From Granulicatella elegans (GTDB taxonomy: Bacteria > Bacillota > Bacilli > Lactobacillales > Aerococcaceae): a stretch of DNA of 64,000 nucleotides. Both the position numbers and the translations under genes were made by a program. Location of the stretch: the NCBI RefSeq assembly GCF_020735385.1, contig NZ_CP085953.1, positions 1,240,001-1,304,000 of the forward strand, in the 5' to 3' direction. Below are positions 35,147-44,339 of the stretch, piece by piece (position 1 is the first letter of the stretch; every line of letters begins with the position of its first letter). The notes beneath the pieces were generated by a model. The model was not told the origin of the DNA and did not search any database. It was given only the letters and a program-made list of their open reading frames with translations.

Positions 35147-37330
35147 ATGATTAATAAAAGAAAGAATCGTCCTATAAAGAAAAAATCACATATTCCATTT
35201 CGATTAAATTTATTATTTTTTATCGTGTTTTTTTCATTTATGGTATTAATCGGACGATTAGCGTATGTTCAATTAGTCAAGGGTGATGATTTTATCGCTT
35301 TAGTGAAACGTACAGAAACTTCTACTGCTAAAAAAGCAGTTCCAAGAGGGTCGATTTATGATAGTAAAGGTAAAATATTAGTTGGAAATAAACCAAAATT
35401 AGCCGTTAATTATACACGTTCTTCAGATGCCACAGCGAAAAGCATGCTGGAAACTGCTAAAAAATTAACGGAATTCATTACAGTAGATACTAGCAAATTA
35501 AGAGAGCGAGATTTAAAAGATTATTGGTTTGCTACTCATCCAGACGATGCTAGTAAGTTATTAACCGCTGAAGAGAAGAAGCGCATTACAAAAGAAGGCT
35601 TATCGAATAGTCAAACATATGAAATGCAATTAGCACATATAACTGAAGATCAAATTAATTATTCAGATAGTGATAAACAAACGATTGCCATTTTTACGAA
35701 GATGAATAGTGCTTATGCTTTATCAACTGTTACGATTAAAAATGATTCTGTAACAGAACAAGAAGTTGCTCGTATAAGTGAACGTCTTGGAGAGTTAAAA
35801 GGTGTTGATATTGATTCGGATTGGGATCGTGAATATCCAATGGGTGATATGCTGAAAACGATTCTAGGTTCTGTATCATCTGAAACAACTGGGTTACCTT
35901 CTGATAGAGTTCGTTCTTTATTGACACAAGGATATTCATTAAATGACCGTGTAGGAACAAGTTATTTAGAAGAACAATATGAATCAGTATTAAGCGGAAC
36001 AAAAACAGTGGTTCAAAGCCAAACGAATAATCGTGGTGAAATAGTCAATCGTGAAGAACGTTATGGTGGAAAAGCCGGTTCGAATTTAGTGATGACAATT
36101 GATACTGATTTTCAAAAGAAATTAGAAGATATTGTTACAAAAGCTGTAGAAGGTTTATCTGATGCAACAGCTGACCGTGTATATGTCGTAGCAATGAATC
36201 CAAAATCTGGAGATATTTTAGGAATTACTGGTAAAAAGAAAAAATATAATGAAAATTACGTGGTTACTGGAATTGAAGATGATGCTCTAGGTGCGATTAA
36301 TGGTTCTTTCGGGATGGGATCTGCAGTTAAAGCAGCTACAGTTTTATCTGCTTACATGGATGGAGTTATTACACGAGAAGATAATACGATTGTCGATGAG
36401 CCGATTGAATTTGAAGCTTCTGCTCCAAAAAGTTCTGTATTTAACCGTGATGGGAAAATTCCATTAACCGATTTGGATGCGATTGAACGTTCTTCAAACG
36501 TTTATATGATTAAATTGGCGATGCGTATGGGCGGTCAATATGAATATAAAAAAGGCGGAAAATTAAATATTAATCTTAGCGTCTTTGATAAATTACGTGA
36601 GTACTATGCTCAGTTTGGTTTAGGAGTACGTACCGGAATTGATTTACCAAATGAAGGAAAAGGTTATAATGGTGGAACAGGTGCTGCCTTCTCTGCACTG
36701 GACTTTGCATTCGGTCAGTTCGATTTATACACGCCATTACAATTAGCGCAATATATGGCGACGATTGCCAATGGAGGAACACGTATTGCACCACGTTTAG
36801 TAAAAGAAATTCATGCAACAGGAAAAGATGGTGGAATTGGTGAATTAGAAACAGTTATTCCAACTAAAATTATGAATTCTTTACAAGTGGAACCAAGTTT
36901 GATTGATCATATTAAAGAAGGTTTGTATCGTGTAACTCATGGTTCTAATGGGACTTCAGCGTATACTTTTAAAAATTATACACCATCTGTTTCTGGTAAG
37001 ACTGGTACGGTAGAGGCGTTCTATGGAGGTCCATTACCTCAATTTAAACAAAAGGAAGTAGAAAATTCGACATTTGCTTCTTATGCACCTTCTGATAATC
37101 CAGAAATTGTTGTATCAGTTGTTGCACCATATTTTTCAAATGGAATTCCATCAGACTTTGCAGCAGGAATTACAAAACAAGTGTATGATGCGTACTTCCA
37201 TCAAGAAAGTTCAACGACATCAACAAATTCTACAACAGCTAATGGACAAACGAATGCACAACAAGCAACACAACAACAAACTACGAACAATCAAGTTCCT
37301 GTCGCTCCAGTAAGAAGACAAGGACAATAA
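35147..37330 (+). CDS. pbp2B: Class B penicillin-binding protein 2B
   Basis: Septal or peripheral peptidoglycan transpeptidase of 727 residues. It has a cytoplasmic Lys/Arg-rich start, one transmembrane helix (about 22-44), a PBP dimerisation domain beginning RGSIYDSKGKILVGNKP near 64, and the transpeptidase domain. Active-site motifs are SAVK (in FGMGSAVKAATVL near 390), SSN (ERSSNVYMIKLAM near 447) and KTGT (SGKTGTVEAFY near 619). The Gln/Thr/Asn-rich tail of about 45 residues is low complexity. The gene is followed 22 bases later by MPR copy 7. Confidence 0.94.
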   Translation: MINKRKNRPIKKKSHIPFRLNLLFFIVFFSFMVLIGRLAYVQLVKGDDFIALVKRTETSTAKKAVPRGSIYDSKGKILVGNKPKLAVNYTRSSDATAKSMLETAKKLTEFITVDTSKLRERDLKDYWFATHPDDASKLLTAEEKKRITKEGLSNSQTYEMQLAHITEDQINYSDSDKQTIAIFTKMNSAYALSTVTIKNDSVTEQEVARISERLGELKGVDIDSDWDREYPMGDMLKTILGSVSSETTGLPSDRVRSLLTQGYSLNDRVGTSYLEEQYESVLSGTKTVVQSQTNNRGEIVNREERYGGKAGSNLVMTIDTDFQKKLEDIVTKAVEGLSDATADRVYVVAMNPKSGDILGITGKKKKYNENYVVTGIEDDALGAINGSFGMGSAVKAATVLSAYMDGVITREDNTIVDEPIEFEASAPKSSVFNRDGKIPLTDLDAIERSSNVYMIKLAMRMGGQYEYKKGGKLNINLSVFDKLREYYAQFGLGVRTGIDLPNEGKGYNGGTGAAFSALDFAFGQFDLYTPLQLAQYMATIANGGTRIAPRLVKEIHATGKDGGIGELETVIPTKIMNSLQVEPSLIDHIKEGLYRVTHGSNGTSAYTFKNYTPSVSGKTGTVEAFYGGPLPQFKQKEVENSTFASYAPSDNPEIVVSVVAPYFSNGIPSDFAAGITKQVYDAYFHQESSTTSTNSTTANGQTNAQQATQQQTTNNQVPVAPVRRQGQ

Positions 37331-37351
37331 TTTTTGAAGGTTCTATAATTT

Positions 37352-37430
37352 ATGACTTTTCTGATGTAGCGGTGGACGCTAGCAGCTTCGCGGTGCGAAT
37401 CTCATGATTTCTGCTACGGCGAAAAGACAT
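37352..37430 (+). repeat. MPR copy 7, short core
   Basis: Outer stem ATGACTTTTC / GAAAAGACAT (one mismatch), core GTAGCGGTGGACGCTAGCAG, hairpin CTTCGC-GCGAA, TCTCATGATTTCTGCTAC. It is the first structured sequence after the PBP stop, so it probably ends that transcript. The 15 bases just before it (37339-37353) equal the first 15 bases of ISL3 copy 2. Confidence 0.83.
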
Positions 37431-37448
37431 TTCTTCAAACTTAAGTAC

Positions 37449-37477
37449 TTGCATTTTTAATAAAAATAGCGTATTAT
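37449..37477 (+). promoter_or_regulatory. Promoter of the ileS leader
   Basis: TTGCAT at 37449 and TATTAT at 37472, 17 bases apart, directly upstream of the T-box leader. Confidence 0.65.
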
Positions 37478-37484
37478 TTTGATA

Positions 37485-37718
37485 TTCGTAGAAGAGAACG
37501 TTCTATTTTTGGATACAATTAGCGAGCTAATGATTGGTGAAAGTTTAGCATGTCCCTCAAAGATAGAGAATCATCTCTGAGATATATTTCCGAAATAATA
37601 GTAAGAAATATCGCCTAAATAGCGTTAACAATTTACCAAGTTGAAAAGTACTGAATACTTTTCAAGAATTTGGGTGGTACCGCGAAATTTTCGCCCCTGC
37701 TTTTGCAGGGGATTTTTT
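37485..37718 (+). promoter_or_regulatory. T-box leader of ileS
   Basis: The T-box sequence TGGGTGGTACCGCG is at 37671-37684. Before it lies the stem III hairpin GAAAAGTAC-TGA-ATACTTTTC (about 37643-37663). After it comes the terminator CCCCTGC / GCAGGGG with T6 (37694-37718). The bound uncharged tRNA(Ile) would switch the terminator to an antiterminator. Upstream stem I (about 37490-37610) is present; I could not fix the specifier codon by eye. Confidence 0.9.
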
Positions 37719-37744
37719 ATTTTATAGACAAAGGAGGAAATGCA

Positions 37745-40534
37745 ATGAAAATGAAAGAAACATTGCAAATTGGAAAAACAGAATTTCCAATGCGTGGAAA
37801 TTTACCTACAAAAGAAATCGATTATCAACAAGAATGGGAAGAAGCAAACCTTTATGCGCAACGTCAGTTAAAGAATGAAGGTAAACCTTCTTTCGTATTA
37901 CATGATGGTCCTCCATATGCCAATGGGGATGTTCACATGGGACATGCATTAAATAAAATTTCAAAAGACTTTATCGTTCGTAGTAAATCAATGAGCGGAT
38001 TCCGTGCACCATTTGTTCCAGGTTGGGATACACACGGTTTACCAATTGAACAAGCTTTAGCAAATGCTGAAGGTGTCAATCGTAAAAAAATGTCTGTAGC
38101 AGAATTCCGTAAATTATGTGCAGAATATGCTTGGCGTCAAATCGATAATCAAAGAACAGTGTTCAAACGTTTAGGTGTAACTGGTACATGGGATAATCCA
38201 TATGTAACATTAAAACCTGAATTTGAAGCAGAACAAATTCGTGTATTTGGTAAAATGGCTGAAAATGGCTATATTTATAAAGGATTAAAACCAATTTATT
38301 GGTCACCATCTAGTGAATCTTCATTAGCAGAAGCAGAAATCGAATATAAAGATGTAGAAAGTGCTTCTATTTATGTAGCATTCAAAGTAAAAGATGGAAA
38401 AGACTTACTTGGTGAAGATACTTCATTTGTTATTTGGACAACAACTCCATGGACACTTCCTGCAAACTTAGGAATTTTCGTTCATCCTGACTATGTTTAT
38501 GCACAAGTGAAAACTTCTGCGGGTACATTCGTTGTAGCTAAAGATTTAGTAGAATCATTAACAGCTACATTATCATGGGAAAATGTCGAAATTTTACAGG
38601 AATTCCCAGGTAGTGCATTAGAATATATGACTGCTTGGCATCCATTCTATGAACGTGAATCTTTAGTAATGAATGGGGATTATGTAACTTTAGATGCGGG
38701 TACTGGTTTAGTACATACAGCTCCTGGACACGGGGAAGACGACTTCTATTATTCTCGTAAATATCATTTAGCAGTATTATCTCCAGTAGATAGCCAAGGT
38801 TGTTATACAAATGAAGCACCTGGATTTGAAGGTATGTTCTATGCAGATGCGAATAAAGTCATTACAGATTTATTAACTGAAAAAGGTGCACTATTAAACT
38901 TAAGTTATTTTGTACATAGTTATCCACATGACTGGCGTACGAAAAAACCAGTTATTTTCCGTGCGACACCTCAATGGTTTGCTTCAATCGATGCATTCCG
39001 TCAAGAAATTTTAGATGTGATTGAAAACGACGTTAAATGGTATCATCCATCCGGTCAAGTTCGTATTTATAATATGGTTCGTGACCGTGGCGACTGGGTT
39101 ATTTCTCGTCAACGTGTTTGGGGAGTTCCATTACCTGTATTTTATGCTGAAAATGGTGAACCAATTATTACACCTGAAACAACAGAACATGTTGCTCAAA
39201 TTTTTGAAAAACATGGTTCAGATGTATGGTTTGAATGGGATGCAAAAGACTTATTACCAGAAGGCTTTACTCATCCAGATTCTCCAAATGGTATCTTTAC
39301 AAAAGAATTAGATATCATGGATGTATGGTTCGACTCAGGTAGTTCTCATGCTGGAGTTTTAGGAACTCGTGAAGAATTATCATTCCCAGCAGATATGTAT
39401 TTAGAAGGTAGTGACCAATACCGTGGATGGTTTAACTCAAGTTTAACAACAAGTGTGGCGGTTCATAAAAAAGCACCTTATAAAGCAGTTCTTTCTCAAG
39501 GATTCGTAATGGATGGGGAAGGAAAGAAAATGAGTAAATCATTAGGAAATGTTATTTCTCCAGCTAAAGAAATGAAGAGTAAAGGGGCAGATATTATTCG
39601 TTTATGGGTAAGTTCTGTTGACTATGAGTCAGACGTTCGTATTAGTGATGAAATTTTAAATCAAGTATCAGAAGTTTATCGTAAAATCCGTAATACAATG
39701 AGATTTATGTTAGCTAATACAACTGATTTTGATCCTAAAACTCATGCAGTAGCATTTGAAAATTTACGTACAGTGGATCAATATATGTTAGTACGATTCA
39801 ATCAATTAGTAGATAGTATTCGTAAAGCATATGATCACTATCAATTCTCAACGGTTTACCAAGGAGTTATTAACTTCTGTACAGTTGACTTATCACAATT
39901 CTATTTAGACTTTGCGAAAGATGTTGTGTATATTGATCAAGAAAATGGCTTTGAACGTCGTGCAATGCAAACAGTATTGTATGATATCTTAGTGAAATTA
40001 ACAAAATTATTGAGTCCAATTTTAGTGCATACAACTGAAGAAGTATGGAAATACTTAAAAGAAGAGGAATCTTATGTTCAATTAGCAGAATTCCCTGAAG
40101 TAACTCATTATGAAGGAGAAGAAGCGATTTTAGCTCGTTGGGCTGAATTCTTTAAAGTTCGTAATACTGTATTGAAAGCATTAGAAGAAGCTCGTAATGA
40201 AAAATTAATTGGTAAAAACTTTGAAGCAAAAGTTACGTTATATCCAACTCAAGAAGTGGCTGATTTATTAGACAGCTTACAAACGGATGTTGCTCAATTA
40301 TTGATTGTTAGTCAATTAGAAGTGGCTCCTGTAGGAACTGCAACTCCTGAAAATGCAGTTCAAGGTGAAGGGGTTTCAGTTGTTGTGGAACATGCACAAG
40401 GAGAAACTTGTCAACGTTGCCGTGCGGTGAAAGTAGAAGTCGGAACATTAGAAGATGCTCCAACATTATGCCATCGTTGTGCGACAATTGTGCGTGAATT
40501 TTATCCAGAAGCGCTTAACAGCGAAGAAGAGTAA
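37745..40534 (+). CDS. ileS: Isoleucine--tRNA ligase
   Basis: Class I aminoacyl-tRNA synthetase of 929 residues. It has the HIGH-type motif HMGH in [16 protein letters not shown] near 57, the CP1 editing domain with [15 protein letters not shown] near 235, KMSKS in [11 protein letters not shown] near 595, an anticodon-binding region and a C-terminal zinc ribbon (CQRCR near 890, CHRC near 908). ATG 37745 is preceded by AGGAGG; an upstream in-frame reading to 37670 lies in the T-box and is not used. Expression should follow uncharged tRNA(Ile). Confidence 0.97.
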   Translation: MKMKETLQIGKTEFPMRGNLPTKEIDYQQEWEEANLYAQRQLKNEGKPSFVLHDGPPYANGDVHMGHALNKISKDFIVRSKSMSGFRAPFVPGWDTHGLPIEQALANAEGVNRKKMSVAEFRKLCAEYAWRQIDNQRTVFKRLGVTGTWDNPYVTLKPEFEAEQIRVFGKMAENGYIYKGLKPIYWSPSSESSLAEAEIEYKDVESASIYVAFKVKDGKDLLGEDTSFVIWTTTPWTLPANLGIFVHPDYVYAQVKTSAGTFVVAKDLVESLTATLSWENVEILQEFPGSALEYMTAWHPFYERESLVMNGDYVTLDAGTGLVHTAPGHGEDDFYYSRKYHLAVLSPVDSQGCYTNEAPGFEGMFYADANKVITDLLTEKGALLNLSYFVHSYPHDWRTKKPVIFRATPQWFASIDAFRQEILDVIENDVKWYHPSGQVRIYNMVRDRGDWVISRQRVWGVPLPVFYAENGEPIITPETTEHVAQIFEKHGSDVWFEWDAKDLLPEGFTHPDSPNGIFTKELDIMDVWFDSGSSHAGVLGTREELSFPADMYLEGSDQYRGWFNSSLTTSVAVHKKAPYKAVLSQGFVMDGEGKKMSKSLGNVISPAKEMKSKGADIIRLWVSSVDYESDVRISDEILNQVSEVYRKIRNTMRFMLANTTDFDPKTHAVAFENLRTVDQYMLVRFNQLVDSIRKAYDHYQFSTVYQGVINFCTVDLSQFYLDFAKDVVYIDQENGFERRAMQTVLYDILVKLTKLLSPILVHTTEEVWKYLKEEESYVQLAEFPEVTHYEGEEAILARWAEFFKVRNTVLKALEEARNEKLIGKNFEAKVTLYPTQEVADLLDSLQTDVAQLLIVSQLEVAPVGTATPENAVQGEGVSVVVEHAQGETCQRCRAVKVEVGTLEDAPTLCHRCATIVREFYPEALNSEEE

Positions 40535-40562
40535 ATTTTTATTTAAATGACTTTCTAATATA

Positions 40563-40614
40563 GTAGCAAGGACGCCAGCAGCTTCGCTAAAGTGAATCTC
40601 ATGGTTTGTGCTAC
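40563..40614 (+). repeat. MPR copy 8, short core
   Basis: GTAGCAAGGACGCCAGCAG, hairpin CTTCGC-GTGAA, TCTCATGGTTTGTGCTAC. It lies 28 bases after the ileS stop and has no good outer stem of its own. Six bases later comes one arm of a terminator that is interrupted by the IS3 element. Confidence 0.82.
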
Positions 40615-40620
40615 CACAAT

Positions 40621-40633
40621 AAAAAACAGCTCT
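40621..40633. terminator. Left arm of a terminator split by the IS3 element
   Basis: AAAAAACAGCTCT here is the exact inverted match of AGAGCTGTTTTTT at 42231-42243, on the other side of the IS. Without the IS the arms would be about 30 bases apart and form a bidirectional terminator for ileS and the convergent repressor-polymerase operon. Confidence 0.65.
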
Positions 40634-40677
40634 TTCCTAATGAGGGGTGAAGTGACCCCAAAAAGTTAGACTTTTTT

Positions 40678-40702
40678 GAGACGACTTAAGTCGTCTCTTT
40701 TT
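40678..40702 (+). terminator. IS3-borne terminator 1
   Basis: A perfect 20-base palindrome GAGACGACTTAAGTCGTCTC followed by T5 on the + strand, antisense to the transposase genes. It would stop ileS read-through from running antisense into the IS. Confidence 0.7.
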
Positions 40703-40743
40703 GATTAATAAAACAAAATGTATGAATAACCCCCTAGGGGGTT

Positions 40744-40770
40744 CGCGCCAAAATTTTTGGCGCGTTTTTT
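40744..40770 (+). terminator. IS3-borne terminator 2
   Basis: CGCGCCAAAA pairs with TTTTGGCGCG, followed by T6 on the + strand. Just before it is a CCCCTAGGGG palindrome. Confidence 0.75.
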
Positions 40771-40808
40771 CTTGGAAATATTATTAAACTTTCAATTAGA
40801 TTTACTAG

Positions 40809-41642
40809 TTAAGCAATACGAGCAGAGTTTGAATGAGTTATTCTGTAATTTACAGGACTTAGTCCATCCAGTTTAATTTTTATACGTTTGTTGTTGTAAT
40901 AATCAATATAATCGATAATAGCTTTCTCTAATTCCTCAAGAGACTTAAATTCTTTTTCAAATCCATAAAACATTTCTGATTTCAAAATACCAAAGAAAGA
41001 TTCCATCATACCATTATCTGCACTGTTCCCCTTACGTGACATAGACGGCTTTATATCTTTACTTTCTAAAAATCGATGATAAGAATCATGCTGGTATTGC
41101 CAACCTTGGTCACTGTGGAGAATAGTATTTTTGTATTTTTCATCTGTAAATGCCTCGTTTAACATTGCCTTTAGTTGATGTAAGTTAGGTGAACGAGAAA
41201 GATTGAACGCAATAATTTCACTGTTAAATCCATCTAAGACTGGTGATAAATATAGTTTCTGTTCACTACTTGGAATGGCAAACTCCGTTACATCTGTGTA
41301 ACATTTTTCCATTGGTTTAGATCCTTCAAAATCACGTTGAATCAGATTATCTGATTTCTTTCCAACATCTCCTTGGTATGAATAATATTTGCGTTTACGA
41401 CGAATACGGGCAATTAAACCAAGTGCTTTCATTAAGCGTTGTACCTTCTTATGATTCACTTTAAAGCCACGATTTCTTAATTCTAAATGAATTCTACGGT
41501 AACCATAGTTTTCCTTATGTTCTGTAAAAATATCTTGTATTTCATCTTTAAGCTGTTGATCCTTATCCGGTTGGTTCATTTGTTTTAAATGGTAATAGTA
41601 CGTTGAACGAGCTAAATTAATTACTTTAAGAAGAATATCCAA
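40809..41642 (-). CDS. IS3-family transposase OrfB (rve integrase domain)
   Basis: Catalytic half of the transposase. HTH_21 region near the start (LARSTYYYHLKQ, then EHKENYGYRRIHLELRNRGF), and the integrase core with the DDE triad in CYTDVTEF, LHSDQGWQYQH and SADNGMMESFFGILKSE. The closest start is a TTG at 41642. The frame is open upstream to orfA, so the normal product is probably an OrfAB fusion made by -1 slippage at the AAA codon in GAAAAACTG near 41678. Confidence 0.92.
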   Translation of the reverse strand: MDILLKVINLARSTYYYHLKQMNQPDKDQQLKDEIQDIFTEHKENYGYRRIHLELRNRGFKVNHKKVQRLMKALGLIARIRRKRKYYSYQGDVGKKSDNLIQRDFEGSKPMEKCYTDVTEFAIPSSEQKLYLSPVLDGFNSEIIAFNLSRSPNLHQLKAMLNEAFTDEKYKNTILHSDQGWQYQHDSYHRFLESKDIKPSMSRKGNSADNGMMESFFGILKSEMFYGFEKEFKSLEELEKAIIDYIDYYNNKRIKIKLDGLSPVNYRITHSNSARIA

Positions 41643-41656
41643 TGGAAATTCATTGA

Positions 41657-42172
41657 TTAATTCTTGAACAATTTCAGTTTTTCTTCTTTCTCTTTTTCCT
41701 CCTTCAATCGTAGTTCCCTCAACTTTTTTAGAACAGCAATTTCCGCCTTTAAGTATAGATTTTCTAATTCAAGATGTTCTAATTCTGTCATTTCTTCTAA
41801 TTTTTTCTTTGGCTTACGTCCCATTGAATTTGGTCTCCCTCTTGTTTTCTCAACAATAGTATACCCATTTTTCTTATATTGTGCTAGCCAATTTGAAAGT
41901 AGGGAACGATTAGGAAGTGCATAATCAATAGCCACACTTGTTTGTGAACGACCTTCTAAAAGAACTTTATTCATTATTTCCTGCTTTAGTTTTGGTGAAT
42001 AGTAACGATTTTTTTCTTTTTTAACAATTTCTATTCCATATTGATCAATCAATCGAACTAAGTATTTAATATTAGAATCGGCAATATCGTATTTCTTTGA
42101 AAGATTCTTTAAACTTTCACCTTGTTTTCTTAGTTGATAAATTTCTATTTTATCTTCATAAGTTAATTTCAT
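41657..42172 (-). CDS. IS3-family transposase OrfA
   Basis: DNA-binding half: a helix-turn-helix ([20 protein letters not shown] then [16 protein letters not shown]), a second one near residue 70 ([20 protein letters not shown]), and a Glu/Lys-rich coiled coil at the C-terminus. ATG 42172 is used because MKLTYEDK is the family start; there is no good binding site. Its ATG overlaps the stop of the interrupted upstream host frame (TAATG), so it may be translated by coupling. Confidence 0.9.
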   Translation of the reverse strand: MKLTYEDKIEIYQLRKQGESLKNLSKKYDIADSNIKYLVRLIDQYGIEIVKKEKNRYYSPKLKQEIMNKVLLEGRSQTSVAIDYALPNRSLLSNWLAQYKKNGYTIVEKTRGRPNSMGRKPKKKLEEMTELEHLELENLYLKAEIAVLKKLRELRLKEEKEKEEKLKLFKN

Positions 42173-42564
42173 TAAAAAACACCCCAAAAGTTAGATTTTT
42201 CATGTCTAACTTTTGGGGTGCAGTACAGGGAGAGCTGTTTTTTTTGTTGTGAAAGATACTGTTGTTTTAATTGCTCTAGTGAATGAGTCACGCAATGGTA
42301 GCGATAGAGACGAATCGATGGTTGAGTCGCTTCTTCTTCAATTGTAAAGAGAAAATAATGATCTTGATGATCCAATGCATTTTTCCCATTCAGTTTAAAA
42401 TAAGGGCGATTTGCTTTTGCCATGGATAATAATACATCATCAATTAAAAAAGTCAGAGGAATCGTTAGAGAAGAATAGTGATAAAAATCTTCTTCAAAAT
42501 GACGGTACTCTTCACTAAAATAATTCATTTGTAGTTCATTACGATAATAATCTTGCTGATTCAT
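42172..42564 (-). pseudogene. Third gene of the repressor-polymerase-YolD operon, end replaced by IS3
   Basis: The first 112 residues or so are native (start MNQQDYYRNELQMNYFSEEY). No family name is certain, but small proteins of this kind follow YolD in UvrX-type polymerase operons. At 42222 the frame enters the IS3 right end, so the last 17 residues ([15 protein letters not shown] and neighbours) are IS-encoded. Only a few native residues seem to be lost, since the native terminator arm already overlaps the QQKKQLSL codons. It starts 26 bases inside the yolD-like gene. Confidence 0.7.
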
Positions 42565-42919
42565 CCTGTTCCTCCTCTACTTGTTGAATAGAGACAATAT
42601 TCTCAATAAAAATTCTTTGATACCCATTGTTGAGTTTTAATAAACATTCCGTAGCAGTGAGGTTTTCTAATGTGCCTGTATAGTGTAATAATTGCTTGTT
42701 TTCAAGAATAGAAATGTGAGCTTTTAAAGAATATAGCTGTAATTGCCCTAATAATAAATATTTTTCTTCTAAACTGAGTTGTGAATGAGTAGGGACAGGG
42801 ATTGCATCATCTTCTAATGCACTTGTATGTTCAGAAAGAAAAAATCCCATCCACTTTGCCATTTTTCGATCTTGATATAAGCGAGCAGAACGAAAGGGTA
42901 AATAAGAACGATCAATCAT
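42539..42919 (-). CDS. YolD-like protein
   Basis: A 126-residue YolD-like protein. The signature YQDRKMAKWMGFFLSEHTSAL near residue 15 is diagnostic of the family, with SLEEKYLLLGQLQLYSLKAH near 49 and an SH3-like C-terminal strand set (TGTLENLTATECLLKL, IFIENIVSIQQVEEE). YolD partners Y-family polymerases of the UvrX/UmuC type and may act as a UmuD-like cofactor. Its ATG overlaps the polymerase stop by 4 bases. Confidence 0.88.
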   Translation of the reverse strand: MIDRSYLPFRSARLYQDRKMAKWMGFFLSEHTSALEDDAIPVPTHSQLSLEEKYLLLGQLQLYSLKAHISILENKQLLHYTGTLENLTATECLLKLNNGYQRIFIENIVSIQQVEEEQDESARLLS

Positions 42920-44330
42920 TGTAATCCCTCCAATCCTCCAGCAGAATGTCCTCCAATGAGTTTGCTACGAGCAATATTTCTCGAACATTCTAATAGGGAA
43001 GTTCCTTTTTGAATAGATAAAAATCCAAATTCATCTCGAATCCCATCAATGGCTTGTTGTAATTTTTCTTCTTTTTCTATGAGAATGGGATCATCGAATA
43101 ATGAAATGATGGAATATTTGTCCGAAACTAAGTCACTATAGCGTACTCCAATTTGGCGGACAGCACCGCTATGATATTTTTTGCGAAATAATTGTAAGAC
43201 AGCCTTTGTTAAGACGGCTGTTTGATTGCTTGGATCAATAGCTTCTTGGCAATGAAGGGATGATTTCATTTCATATTTTGAAAAGCCAATATAAATAGAA
43301 ACGAGTTTTGTTTTTTTGTGTCTTCTTCTTAAGCGAATCGCTACTTGTTCTGCCATTTCTGATAAGACAATTTCTATATCTTCTTGATGAATATAATCTC
43401 GTGGTAAAATCTGTGAATTACCAATTCCTTTTGATTGTACTTTATACGGTTGATGGATATTACTTTCGTCAACCCCATTGGCATGAAACCAAAGTTGGAC
43501 TCCTATAATGCCAAATTCTTTTTGTAAATTATCTGGATTACTCTCAGCTAATTCACGAATACTATGAATGCCTAGTTTATGTAATCTTTTTTCAGTTCTA
43601 CTTCCAATTCCCCAGAAATCGGTTAAGGAAGGAATAGCCCATACCTTTGTTTCAACATCTTCATAGGACCAATTGGCGCGCATTGTTTTTGTTTTTTTAG
43701 CTTCATTATCGAGAGCTAGTTTAGCAAGAAGAGGATTTGCATTGCTCATTCCAACAGTTGAGATAATGCCTGTTTTTCTCCATATTTCTTGTTGGATTTT
43801 GGAAGAAAGGACATCTAATTTTTCCTTCTTGGTTAATTGATGATGCGAGATAAAATAATTTAAGGAAGAAGTTAAATCAATAAAGGCTTCATCAATAGAG
43901 TAAGGAAGAATATCTGTTGGTGCAGCAAATCTTTGAAAAATCTTTTGGATTTCCATATTTTTTTCAATGTAGCGATCCATTCTGGGGGGACAATTACTGT
44001 TTTTTGTGCCCAATTTTCTATATAGCGTATAAAATTTCGATTGATGGGTAAACCTTGTCTTTTTGCAGCAGCTAGATTGAATTTTCTTGTTTGAATATGA
44101 AAAGGTAAATCATAAGAGCGACTGACATTAGCTTTACCAAAAATCTTTTTAAAAATAGGGGAAGAAGCAAGAATCAGTCCATTAGCATTATCTGCACGAC
44201 TCATGACACAAAGGCAAGTTGTTAATGGATTCAATCCACGTTCTACACACTCCACACTAGCATAGAAGGATTTCATATCAATAAAGGAAATATCACTATG
44301 CGGTTCTCTTGCATAATCAATAATGGTCAT
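42916..44330 (-). pseudogene. UvrX/UmuC-like Y-family DNA polymerase, frameshifted at a C6 run
   Basis: The N-terminal part (FIDMKSFYASVECVERGLNP, DADNANGLILASS-like SRADNANGLIL) and the C-terminal part (YSIDEAFIDLTSSL with catalytic D-E, FWGIGSRTEKRLHKLGI little-finger HhH region, GHSAGGL end) lie in different frames. They join at CCCCCC near 43980-43986. Adding one C would restore VIVPPRMDRYIEKNMEIQKI. As written, the polymerase is inactive or made only by slippage. Neighbours are an HdiR-type repressor upstream and YolD downstream, so it is probably damage-inducible. A sequencing error in the homopolymer cannot be excluded. Confidence 0.88.
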
Positions 44331-44339
44331 TTTGAACCT

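Larger units (their letters stand above)
40653..42222 (-). mobile_element. IS3-family element (IS150-like)
   Basis: Ends match as TG(C)ACCCCAAAA(A)GTTAGAC: the left end from 40653 and the complement of the right end up to 42222. It carries orfA and orfB in overlapping frames. No clear 3-4 bp target duplication is visible. The right end itself forms a hairpin (ACCCCAAAAGTTAGA / TCTAACTTTTGGGGT, 42181-42219) just before orfA. Two + strand terminators lie inside the left end. Confidence 0.88.

Noticed and set aside
37670-37744. An N-terminal extension of IleS
   Set aside because: It is the T-box and terminator sequence read as protein; the real start follows AGGAGG.
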